A stretch of 33,589 bases of DNA. Source: Cytidiella melzeri (lineage: Eukaryota > Basidiomycota > Agaricomycetes > Polyporales > Irpicaceae). Both the position numbers and the translations under genes were made by a program. The notes under the pieces were generated by a model. That model had not been told where the DNA came from and made no database searches. It saw only the letters and a program-made list of their open reading frames with translations. Below, piece by piece: positions 12,855 to 23,335 of the stretch; positions within the stretch are counted from its first letter, which is position 1, and each line of letters starts with the position of its first letter. The DNA is taken from NCBI GenBank assembly GCA_022592445.1, contig JABYQR010000444.1, positions 1 through 33,589 on the forward strand. The letters run 5' to 3'.

Positions 12855-12870
12855 ATATATATATATATAA
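12855..12870 (+). promoter_or_regulatory. candidate TATA box of the P450 gene
   Basis: An (AT)n run ending in TATATAA lies about 70 bp before the P450 ATG at 12938, in the 301-bp gap after ICMT copy 2. Position and sequence suit a core promoter; a simple AT microsatellite is the alternative. Confidence 0.5.
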
Positions 12871-12937
12871 GCTGGAGCTAGGTATTTGGGCACAACACTT
12901 CTTGGGCACCTTGCAGTACTTGCGACCGGGCAACAAC

Positions 12938-15057
12938 ATGGAATGGCAAGGATCGTCCCCGGCAGGCGTGTCTTTAAGCGATGTGTTCATCGCCTACATA
13001 ACAGCGAGCCTGGTGAGTTTTTCACAATGCAGTAGCCCGTCTCACTCACATCCTCCGTCTAGCTCGCACATTATGTCTTCAAACGTTGGGAGCCATCCAA
13101 CGTCAGCGTCATGGCCGCTCTCCTCCTCGTCCCGCCGATGCCACTGGCTCTGTTCCTGCGACCACACGTGATGTCTTTGACATATGCAGTTGAGCTCTCG
13201 TACTGCATGTTCATCTCAGCACTGGTGGCATCTATCATTGCTTATAGGCTATCTCCTTTCCATCCTCTGGCTCGCTACCCTGGCCCGTTGATGTGCAAAG
13301 TAACTCAATGGTGGATGGTGTGGGAGACGAGAGGGGGCGTGCAACATCTGTGGTTTCAACGGCTTCACCAAACATATGGCGATGCAGTTCGTATTGGTGG
13401 GTGGCTCTATTGACCTGAATGATGTAACACGTGCCAGACGAAACTATCGTTAGGCCCCAACGAGCTCTCATTCCGAGATGCATCCATTATGACCGCGCTC
13501 ATGGGCACAACGGGATTGACGGGTGTCCCAAGAGGACCAGGCATGTCGATCTTTGACTTGTATGCTGTCCTTGCCAGCTCACAATATCATAACCTGTGCA
13601 GGTAGATCGGCAGCGGGAATGTATCCGCAGGTGCCCTCTCTTATCATGCATCGTGATCCCGTTGAGCATGCCCGGCGCAGGAAGCCATGGAACCGTGCTT
13701 TCAATACTGCAGCATTGAAGGAATATCAACCTATCATTGCAAGTCGGGTCTCTGAGCTTGTCGAAAGACTGGCTGGTCAGAAAGGGGTGATAGATTTTTC
13801 GCTTTGGATAAGCTGGTTCGCGTGGGATTTCATGGGCGATCTAGCGTGAGTCGAGATTGCTGTATCAGTTCCAATGGTAAACTGATCATGGGCCTTTGTT
13901 CGGTAGATTCGGAGGTGGTGGGACCATGATGCAGAACGGAGACGGAGACGACCTCTGGCTCATGCTGAAAAGTGGATTTGCGTGCGTCATGAGCTGGTTG
14001 GTGCAGAACTCGAACTGATTCAATTGTGCGACCCAGGATAAGCACGGCTTTGGAGCAAGTGCCCTGGTTGCCTCATGTCTTGAACGCTATTCCTGCGCTC
14101 CGGAGACAAGCTGCACGGATGTGGGAGATGGGTACTAGACGTGCTGTAGCTCGTTTTGAAGAAGGGTCTTCAATCAAGGACGTATTTTACTACTTGGTAA
14201 GCCGCGAAGGAACAACATGCATAAGAGTGAGTTGATACTGAACTATCGTCAGAGCAACGAAGACGGCGCAGAGAAGGAAAACCCTCCCAAGCCAATCGTA
14301 GTTTCCGACGGTTTTCTTGTTCTTGTGGGTGGCTCCGATACCACTGCCAACGCGCTTTCAGTCATCTTTTGGGGTTTGCTGTCTCAACCAGACACGTACA
14401 AACGTCTTCGTGAGGAAGTTGACAAGTTCTTTCCGCCTGGAGAGGACTCGACTAGCACTCAATATCACCCTAAAATGGTGTTCCTTGAGGCTGTCATGTG
14501 AGTTGAGATCCAGCCACGCTAGGCTATTGGCTGATCTTTGCCAACAGAAACGAAGCTCTGAGATTATTCCCTCCCATAGCAAGTGGCAGCCAACGTGCGT
14601 CACCAATAGGCGGAGGAGACATCGTCGCCGGGAAATAGTCAGTTTACTGCTAATGACACTTGCGAGTTTGAGACTCACCGCCATCGTGTCCAGTCATATC
14701 CCGGAAGGCACCTGTGTTCGTTTGCACACTTGGTCAATGCACCGGGACCCACGTAATTTCTCGCGTCCCGAGACATTTTGGCCAGCGAGGTGGCTCATTG
14801 CAGACGGCTTAGAAGAAACGAAGGGAGAATTCGTTCATAAGCCCGAGGCGTTCATTCCATTTTCGTCCGGCCCTGCTAACTGCGTTGGTAAGCAACTAGC
14901 GATGCAGGAGATGCGGATAGTGGTGTGTCATATCGTACAGAAACTGGATATGAGGCTTGCAGATGGATGGGATCCGGTGCAGTATGCGAAGGCGTATAGG
15001 GATTACACGATTGCTGTGGTTGGAAGGTTGCCTGTCCATGTGCAGTTGAGGATGTGA
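12938..15057 (+). CDS. cytochrome P450 monooxygenase
   Basis: Nine exons: 12938-13012, 13063-13396, 13454-13540, 13602-13845, 13907-13981, 14037-14196, 14253-14497, 14548-14637, 14694-15057; 557 codons, all phases consistent. Membrane-anchored haem-thiolate monooxygenase, needing a P450 reductase for electrons. N-terminal hydrophobic segments (residues about 10-110) precede the Pro-rich hinge HPLARYPGP. Signatures: I-helix GGSDTTANA, ExxR in NEALRLFPP, PERF-type PETFWPARWL, and the haem loop FSSGPANCVGKQLA with the Cys ligand. Intron 3 (13541-13601) begins GC rather than GT (CCAG/GCATGT..GCAG) and is needed to join GPRGPG to RSAAGMYPQ. Subfamily and substrate cannot be read from sequence. It sits beside two ICMT-like methyltransferases, so a shared specialised pathway is possible. 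Confidence 0.94.
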
Positions 15058-15538
15058 AACTACGAATTACTTTGCATATTCAAAGTATATATGTGTAAAC
15101 TCACCCCGACTGTTTTTCTTGAGCCTCTCGTTGCGATCGCGAGAGTAATACCGTGTGACACGTCGAGCACGGAACGCGACTTGTCAGACGCGTTGGTCGC
15201 GTTACCGCGCAGAGATGAGGTGCAGTAGAGGTTGACAGAGTATGCATCAGGAAAGTGGGTTTCACCTACTGTGGTCTGCATAGCCAGGATAGGCGATCGA
15301 GGCGGCTAGGTTGACCCCGGATATATAAGTAGTCATAGGCAGTGTAGAATGGGCAGTGTCTAGAGTAGTTCCTCGTAGCGGGGCACAGTTTATGATAGCA
15401 CATGATAGGACCAGCATAGCATGCCTGCCGCCCTAGAGACACTGTTAAGCTTACAGGTCTCATGCATTAGAAAGCCGACAAAGCCAGATTAATTTTGTTG
15501 TTTGCTACAGGAAGAACGACAGAACTGGAACGACTATA
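15058..15538. other. intergenic, convergent 3' ends
   Basis: Lies between the P450 stop and the stop of the minus-strand DUF6532 gene. No gene seen. It would contain the left boundary of a transposon if DUF6532 travels with the transposase; a CACTG motif at 15440-15444 is the only CACT(A/G) end-like sequence noticed, and no matching right end was found. Confidence 0.4.
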
Positions 15539-17772
15539 TTACGCAGTACCGGCGGAAGTACCCGAGCCCTCCGCAACCTCCGCCCATTCCTCAGCAGCGG
15601 CGTCGAAATCAGTAATGCTCAAACCAGAGCGCTGCACGGTAGCTGGTTCGTCAACCTGAGCATAACGGCTGTGGAGCGCAATAAGAATTGAGCTGCGAAG
15701 CCCCAAACATGAACTTACCGAGCGTACGTCAGTAGCCGCTGTCGAAGCTGCGGCACGATTTGCTTATCCTGAGTATGTGCAGCGAAATCGGTGAGTGTTT
15801 TGAGGTGGGATTCATATTTGGCCCGGTAGCTATGACTTGAGAAGGGAATATTGATATGTTCGCCCGTGATCCACTCATCAAGCACATTTTCGATCTGTGT
15901 AGAAGTTTGGTAAGTCGAAAATATGAAGCTGCGAATGAATGTTGCAACATACAGCAGTTAAAACAAGGGCCATGGTGACGAGCGGGATCCCGCCATCAGA
16001 AAACGCGGGATTCTTGATACCTTCCGCGTGCTTGTTGTGGAACCAAACCTTGGCAATGATGAGCTTGATGGCTTCGTGATCGAAAATCCCTTTGCGAGAG
16101 GACGGGTCCTAAACGCAAGCATGTCAATCACAATGCCGGCGCAAGGGAGCGGTTACCTTACCTGATAGACAAAGCTGAAACGATCAAGAAGGTGTTCTAC
16201 TCGGGCACGCATCTCGCTCTTGCTGTCATTGGCCTTGAGGTCGTAGAGTAGCTCGACAATAGGGCGAGCCTTTGTCTTGATTTCGCCACGCATCTGCGGG
16301 CCGCGCTGAATGATCTACATAGGCGTGGTTAGTTATGCTGAACTTGTACATATAATAGCATGCGGCTAGGCTTACAAGAGCAGAAATAGGCTCAGTGAAA
16401 GGAATTACAAAGCCCCGCTGCTGGCAGGAGGCGGTAAAGCCAGCGCCTGCAGCATCCCGCTCTGCCTCGCGATCGGGAAACCCGCAAACGGTAGCGATGA
16501 AGGTCCTTTGTCGTCCGAAGCTGTCCCCGAGAGCGGGTTTTCCAGGTCCATCGATGTCGCCACTGCGAAGGCGGCCACGCGATCCAGTACCAAGGACTGT
16601 GAGCTTGACCTTTTTGAGAGTCGTTGTTTCGAGTTCCACAGATCCTCCGCCCATGCGACGTTTTGAACTGGGGTTAGGAAGAGCAGAGAAGCCCGAGGAG
16701 CGCGACGTGGGTACAGATGACTGAGCAGGTGGAGCAGTGAAACCCGACGAGCGTGAGGTGGGTACGGATGACGGAGGTGTCGGCATGTCCTGTGTTGAAC
16801 GATGCTCGATACCCTGGGACATGGAACGTGAGAACCGCTCAAGATCGGGGTGAGCATCTGGATAGGAAATGGGAGCGTGAGGTTGAAATGGTGTTGTTTC
16901 AAAGTCAGCGGCATCTGCATCTTGATTGAAGTCATCCTCGTCTAGTGAACATGGTCAGTAAGGTGGCAAGATCATTATACAGTGATCAACTTACTATATT
17001 CATTAGGATCACGATGATGGTGATCCTCAACCTCAGACTCGGGCTCGGATTGGATACGGCGATGTGCCGAAGGCCTTGAGTGAGTTGAGATAGGACGGTC
17101 TTGCGTCGCTTGAGATATCCTTGTGACCGGAGAAGGCGGTATGTGCGTGACACGTCGCACAAGATTTTGTCTGCGAGTTGGAGCGGCAAGGACAGCCTGG
17201 GAAGACTAGAGCATGTTAGCCTTTATTATCGGCAGGCAAGGTTTTTACTTACTGTCGTGCGAGGTGCGCGAAGCACAAGGGGACGGCCACCACGAATAAC
17301 AGGCTGCGGAGTACCGGGCACCGGCGTAGAGACAACATTAAACTGCGAAAACACCACACAGTTAGATGATGAATTATGAATACTTACGGATGTACTGACC
17401 TCATTTTGGGTGGGATCGGGGATATAATCATCACCAGCCTCATGCTCGTCTTCCTCTGACTCGGCAGGATCTAATAAATGATGCGATGAGAAAGGACCAT
17501 GAGAGCAGACAAGAATACATACATCCATCGTAATCATTGTCCTCTTCCTCCTGCTGCCTAGCTCTCAGGACAGCCGTACGCTGCTTGACATGTTGTGCGT
17601 GTGCCTTGGCTGTGTTCGCAGAGTCTGATGGGTGGATGGATGTCAGCAAAAAAAATTGACAGGTTGGCCGCAGTCGCAAACCTATCTCTTGCTGTTTTGC
17701 GGATGCCTTGCGAGTGCGGGCTGTCTGGCGACCAGCTATGGGCCTGGGATTGATGTTTTCTTGGTTGGACAT
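15539..17772 (-). CDS. DUF6532-domain protein
   Basis: Ten exons on the minus strand: 17772-17682, 17624-17523, 17470-17388, 17342-17253, 17205-16995, 16941-16376, 16314-16162, 16108-15953, 15894-15719, 15668-15539; 585 codons. The N-terminal half is low-complexity and charged (MSNQENINPRPIAGRQTART, acidic EEEDNDYDG and ESEEDEHEAGDDY tracts) with a duplicated peptide SVPTSRSSGF. The C-terminal half looks like DUF6532, a domain known from Agaricomycete genomes with no assigned function: the region from VELLYDLKANDSKSEMRARV through FVYQ, DHEAIKLIIAKVWFHNKHAE and IPLVTMALVLTA to IENVLDEWITGEHINIPFSS. The last-exon acceptor was chosen at 15670-15669 because the nearer AG gives an early stop. It is divergent from the transposase gene. 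I infer no enzymatic motif; a nuclear or DNA-associated role is only a guess. Confidence 0.85.
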
Positions 17773-18120
17773 GGTAGAAATGAGATACAGAGACCGATAC
17801 AAAGTGCCGATATCTTAGGCAAGGGTGAGATGGAAATATGGTGCATGAGTAAGGGGATTAAATACCTCGAAGGGTGGCTATGCTGCTTGACTCGACGACC
17901 CAATCAACAAAGACGTGAAGGCGCGAGGCAACGCGTCTGTAACGTGAGCGCGAAGAGGCGAGGCAGAGGAGTACGTCTACCTGTGAGCCCCTAAGAAATT
18001 TTCAGTTTACGGCTGGTCAATTTCCAGAATTCGGACTTACAAAATTACGGAGCAAGATCCGCTCCGCACCCATTCAGCTCCTAGAGATAGGTGCGCTTCA
18101 GCTGTCCTCCATCCTTTGCA
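17773..18120. promoter_or_regulatory. shared divergent promoter region, DUF6532 / Plavaka transposase
   Basis: 348 bp separate the two start codons. No TATA box stands out. The short distance would let both genes be expressed from one bidirectional promoter; this is inference from spacing. Confidence 0.45.
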
Positions 18121-21100
18121 ATGCCTCGTCAGTCCAATTATTGCGGCCACTGCGGGAAGGGTCCCTTTCCTACACCAGCGGGAGTCCAGCATCACATTCG
18201 CCGTGTCGCTGCATGTCGTGCAAAATACGTACAAGATTTTGATGCCTTCGCCAAAAATTTATGGGAACCTTCGACTCCCGAACGTCAGGCTAGTCCAACG
18301 GAGGCTGCTTCTAACAAAGCCTCCCGGGATGAGCCTGTCGAGCCGCAGACTTTCTGCCCTCCTCCGTTGGAAGAGCCCGTTGATCACATTCCTATCGGTC
18401 CAAGCGCAGCCCAGCCAAGTGGCAATACAACTCCTGATGCACATCATCAGCGTCGTGTAACCATTGAAGAAGTGGAGGACGAAGGAGATCCATACCTTGG
18501 AACAGCTCGGCACATTCAGGCTTGCCCGTCAGAATGGCTGGCGGGAGCGGTTTTTGGCGAAGGCAAAACTAAGTACGAGAAGGTCAGCGAGGCATCGGAT
18601 AATGTGTTTGGGCCATTTGCGGATGAGGAAGAGTGGGATCTCGCGCGGTGGTTGGTCTCCAGTGTCGGGCAGACAAAGGCTGATGAATTCTTGAAGATGC
18701 CAATTGTAAGTCATCTCAGACATGCTTGACAACAACCACTGACAGATCCTCAAAGGCTCGTGAACGCCTTGACCTATCATTTTTGAATAAGGATCACCTT
18801 ATGAAGAAGATTGATAGCTTACCCACGCAAACGCCAGGATGGTTCCGCGAGACTATTACGGCACACGGCGACCTCATGGATGCCCATGGGAATGCGTCCA
18901 CGGAAGTCCTTGAGCTTTGGCGGCGTGATCCAGTCGCGTGTGTTCGGGAGCTCATTGGTAACCCGGCATTCAAAGATTCACTCGCGTACGCTCCCGAGCG
19001 AGTGTTCACCTCACAAAGCGGAAGCAACCGTGTCTACGATGAGGCCTGGTCAGCAGACTGGTGGTGGGATATACAAGTAAGCACACCCAATGTCCCTGCT
19101 CTGCACGATGCTCACAGCGTAATAGGCGAGGCTACCGCCGGGCTCTACGGTCGCTCCGATCATTCTTGCTTCGGACAAGACACAATTGTCGCAGTTTGGG
19201 GGCGACAAGTCTGCGTGGCCTGTGTATTTGACCATTGCGAATATTGAAAAGTCAGTGCGGCGTAAGCCGGGGTCACATGCTATGGTACTTGTCGGTTAGT
19301 TACAAAATTGTGATATTTCACGCAATGTGAACAGTTTCTGATGAACGAACCTGAATACTAGGTTATTTGCCTGTTGCAAAGCTTGATTGTTGTTCAGATG
19401 AGACACGATCTGCAGTTGGATATCGGCTCTTTCATCAGTGTATGAGCTTAATCCTTAAGCCCCTTGTTGCCGCTGGACGCGAAGGCCGTCGTATGACATG
19501 TGCGGACCGTTACGTGCGCCGTGTCCATCCAATCATCGCTGCCTATGTTGCCGATTTCCCCGAACAATGCCTCGTCGCCTGTTGCAAAGAGAATGGGTGT
19601 CCGAAATGCCGCGTTAAGCCCAACGAAAGAGGCGACCTTGCCGACTACGAGCCTCGCGAGCCACTTCGCTCGGCAACCATATTGGAGCACAAACGAACTG
19701 GTCGCCGTGTCCCCGCATACAAAGACGAAGGCCTACGACCTGTCTTTCAGCCTTTCTGGAAAACTCTCCCGTACACGGACATCTTTACCTGTTTCACGCC
19801 AGACATCCTACATCAACTCCATAAAGGCGTGTTCAAAGACCACCTTGTCAAGTGGTGTGTCGAGATCGCTGAGGCGGCCGAAATTGATGCACGATTCCGT
19901 TGTATGCCGCCGTACCCGGGCTTGCGTCATTTCAAGCATGGTATATCCTTTGTATCCCAATGGACTGGCCGTGAGCATCGCGAGATGCAGAAGGTGTTCA
20001 CAGGGTTACTCACAGGAGCGGTTCCATCTGCCGTGCTTCAGGCTGCTGTCGCAGTCCTGGATTTCATCTACTACGCGCAGCTTCATGTGCACACAACCGT
20101 TACACTGCAAGCGTTGGACGAAGCCCTGGTCAAATTTCATCAGCATAAACATGTTTTGGTGGATGCGGGTATCCGCAAGCACTTCAACATCCCAAAAATT
20201 CATGCACTCACCCACTACGTCTCAGCAATCAAATCTCGGGGAGCAGCTGATGGATATAACACTGAACTCCCCGAGCGACTGCACATAGACCTCGCGAAGG
20301 ATGCGTACCGGGCCTCCAATCGTCGTGAATATGTGATCCAGATGGCAAAGTGGCTGCGACGTCAAGAGTCTGTGGCTGAATTCGGCAAATATTTGGCCTG
20401 GCGCGTTGGTCCCAGAGTAGCAAAAACAAAGGTCACTAATGCTGAGAGCGAGAGCGAAGACAGCGAACAGGAGGAGCTTCGCGCTGCCATCAGTACACAA
20501 AGCACAACATGGACCCACCGTTTATCGGCACGGCCTGGTTATTGCAATCTCACGGTCAACGACATTACAACGCAGTTCGCGCCAGATTTCCTATCCAAAC
20601 TCACCATCTATATTCAACGCACAAATCCACCACCTCGACGCCCCACACTCCCTTCATATCACGATTCTTTTCATGCATTCAAACGCGTAACGATTCCTCT
20701 TTCTGATGTTCCTCCCGCGGGACGGCGCAACTCCAAGATTCGTATTCAGGCAACCTCGTCGGTAGGAGCCTCAAAGGGACAGCGGAGCACTCCCTCTTAC
20801 TTTCACACTGTGCTGGTTCACGTTCCGGACGATAGGCCGAACCCCAATACCACGGGGACTGCCCTCAAAGGTACGTTTTTATATCTTTCTATAATGTTTC
20901 GTTGCTAAGGTGATCACAGGTCTTCGAGCTGCGCAACTGCGGTTCCTATTTGAACTCCCAGAACATCTTCGCACCCCCCATCAGCCATACCGTTTAGCAT
21001 ATGTCGAATGGTTCAATCCATTCCGGCCTCGCGATCCGAATAACCACTTGTTCCCGCTCTCGCGCCAACTCCATCACCAGCTACCTGTCGCTGAAATCCT

Positions 21101-21254
21101 TGACATCACCCGCATCCACTCCTCCTGCTATCTTATACCTAAATTCGGCACGCACTGTGACCGGTCATGGAACATGAGCAATGTGCTAGAGCAGTGCAAG
21201 TCATTCTACCTCGCTCGTTACATCGATCTCGCCACCTTTTACCTGGACACGTAA
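18121..21254 (+). CDS. Plavaka-type transposase, apparently intact
   Basis: Five exons: 18121-18705, 18756-19076, 19126-19294, 19362-20870, 20920-21254; 972 codons, no internal stop or frameshift. Plavaka transposases are DDE-type enzymes of CACTA-like DNA transposons, abundant in Agaricomycetes. The N-terminal C2H2-like finger is [20 protein letters not shown] with a following C. The core carries WWWDIQ, then [20 protein letters not shown] with [22 protein letters not shown], a Cys cluster [12 protein letters not shown], and the hallmark [20 protein letters not shown]. The Asp residues in SDKT and TPDILHQ are candidate catalytic positions by family analogy. In exon 2 the acceptor at 18754-18755 was chosen because the nearer CAG gives a stop. 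No terminal inverted repeats were recognised by eye. Confidence 0.9.
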
Positions 21255-22342
21255 CCGGCGTGGGTCCGCCATTCATGTATGCACGCCGTGCGCGCGGCAC
21301 TTGCTTAACTTTTCTGCTGGCATTGTACTGCTATCTATTGTACTCTCTATTACAACTCATTCTATGAACATCGCTGTAGCAAACATGGACTGGGATAGGT
21401 TTCTATAAACAACGATCGCCACGCGTAGAAAGTACTGCCCTATGATGTCCTATGTGGCCTCCGTAACCCGGCACTCGTGCCTTTCGCCTATGCAACCTCT
21501 GTGAGGTAGATGCAGCCTATAGTGCGTAACCGGTTTCCTGATGTGTTGACATATGTTCGACACTCACTACAACGCGGCTAGCCACTTACTTTCGAAGATG
21601 CCGCAAAGTCAGCCACTCTAGGGTGCTGTATTGAGGCCGGAATTGCTGGAATGATGAGCTGGCAGCTGCCATCTTCGTTCACCCCTACTCTCGCACTAGC
21701 GAAAGTCTCTTCCTTGCCGACCCCAGTACCTTGATCGTCCCTGAAGATCGCGACTCGCTGGAAACCTCCTTCTTCGTCTTAGTCCTATGCGCATTGGTCA
21801 CTCCCTCACCTCTCAGATGTTTTCCAAATTCTCCCACAGGCGAAAAACCACTCAAACTTCGAGCATGGATGAAGACTTGAATTATGGATATCATATCTTG
21901 TTAAAATCTACTCGAGACATAGAAACACAAGGAGACTGACCTACACCCACTAGGGCGAAAAAGACCAGACGTTACAACGCACCCCTAGTGTCATTCCGCG
22001 CCATCATTCAATATACTTGGACTACTGAGATTCCCCTTATGGCAGGAGCGCCAGCGACCGCCCTCCGGGAGCACCGCGACCGTGTCTCCCCTGACGTCTG
22101 GGAACGAGACTATGCAGATCGCTGCTTGGCCAAGGTGGCTGCGATCACGTCACCTTGGCTACCCGGAGGAGGTACATAATCTCATGAGTTGTGACTCCAT
22201 ACGTCTGCTTCGTCGGTCAAAAGCCTACCGTACAGTCAACAAGAATGACGGTTCATAACCATGAATGTCAGGGGTACAAGCTGCTAAACGCACCTCGAAA
22301 ACGGTGAGTTTTCGGGTTGGACATCGTGTACTGACGATGCCG
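21255..22342. other. gene-poor stretch after the transposase
   Basis: No supported gene. A short plus-strand frame at 21988-22179 (with MAGAPATALREHRDRVSPDV) looks weakly coding but has no recognisable family or splice partner. An inverted repeat CACTAGGG..CCCTAGTG (21948-21955 and 21983-21990) encloses 27 nt. If the Plavaka element has a right end it should lie in this stretch. Confidence 0.4.
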
Positions 22343-22623
22343 TTCTAGAAGAGACTAACTCGTTGTGGCCAGCTGTGCGGAGGTGAAAGTTCGAGAATCA
22401 GCGCCACGGTGCTGCATACGCTGGTGACGGAACCTTCAAAATTGTTGACATGTGTTTGCCATTTTACGCTTTGGGAGCACGACGCCGGGCGTCTACAAGG
22501 TTCGAGACATTTCCCTCGACATAGAAATCACGCCGAACGGTCCAGACCAGCTCGACGAGCTCCATGGAACCGCTGATGTCTCTGGAAAATTCGATGTGGC
22601 CATGGCTACGAAATGTATATAAA
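22343..22623 (+). promoter_or_regulatory. heat-shock promoter: HSE array plus TATA box
   Basis: Inverted GAA/TTC pentamer arrays typical of heat-shock factor sites: TTCTAGAA at 22343-22350, a three-unit GAAAGTTCGAGAA at 22385-22397, GAACCTTC at 22430-22437, an imperfect TTCGAGACATTTC at 22501-22513, and GAAAATTC at 22585-22592. A TATATAAA box at 22616-22623 lies 92 bp before the ATG. Together they predict strong Hsf1-dependent induction of the adjacent small heat-shock gene. Confidence 0.82.
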
Positions 22624-22714
22624 CCCCTCTGCGATTCCGTTCATCTCCTCCACAGTACAACAACGCCAAAGACAACCACAACCACTACTAGCATTTTCTC
22701 GCTCTAATCTGAAA

Positions 22715-23335
22715 ATGTCTCTTTCTCAATTCTTCTATGAGCCCTTCTATACCCTCTCTGACTTTGACCGGCTCTTCGACGAGGCGTTCAATGCTCGTAC
22801 CAACGAGAAAACTGGCAATCAGGTCCAGAGGCGCAACTCCGCTGGCACTGACGCCCCTGGCCAGCGTTCTATGAGACCAAGGTAAGTTTAACTCATCAAT
22901 TCACTTGAGACCGTCAAGTAGGCGCTGACTTCAATCTTTGTTTCAAACCAGGATGGATGTCCACGAGGATGCGCAGACCAACACTGTGACGGCAACCTTT
23001 GAGCTCCCTGGTCTGAAGAAGGAGGATGTCAACATCGACATTCACAACAACGTGCTGAGCATCTCCGGAGAGAGCAAAATTTCCTCCGACCGCGATGAAA
23101 ACGGCTACGCTGTGCGCGAGCGTCGTTACGGAAAGTTCTCTCGTTCGATACCGCTCCCCCAGGGAGTAAAGGTAAGCAATTGGTTATTTTCGCGACGGTA
23201 TTTGTTCCAGGATTCTGATTGCTGCTTTTTTTGCAGAGCGAAGAAGTCAAGGCAGCGCTGGAGGATGGTGTTCTCACCGTCACGTTCCCCAAGTCCTCTC
23301 CCGAGCAGGCTCCTAAGAAAATCACCATTGCTTAA
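22715..23335 (+). CDS. small heat-shock protein, Hsp20/alpha-crystallin family
   Basis: Three exons: 22715-22881, 22952-23171, 23237-23335; 161 codons. ATP-independent chaperone that forms oligomers and holds unfolding proteins. The N-terminal arm is aromatic-rich (MSLSQFFYEPFYTLSDFDRL). The alpha-crystallin domain starts near MDVHEDAQTNTVTATFELPG with the LKKEDVNIDI strand, runs through VRERRYGKFSRSIPLP, and ends with LEDGVLTVTFPK; a short tail holds KKITIA, in which ITI matches the I-x-I oligomerisation motif. Length and layout are standard for fungal Hsp16-20 proteins. The promoter has several heat-shock elements. Intron 1 splits an Arg codon (AG/G). Identity is secure. Confidence 0.96.

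Noticed and set aside
14317..15057. Single 246-codon ORF covering the P450 C-terminus
   Set aside because: Its first half is out of the P450 frame; two introns (14498-14547 and 14638-14693) restore the ExxR and I-helix context.
21948..21990. CACTAGGG..CCCTAGTG as transposon ends
   Set aside because: Arms are only 27 nt apart and no second copy of the arm was seen near the left side of the transposase; treated as a small hairpin.
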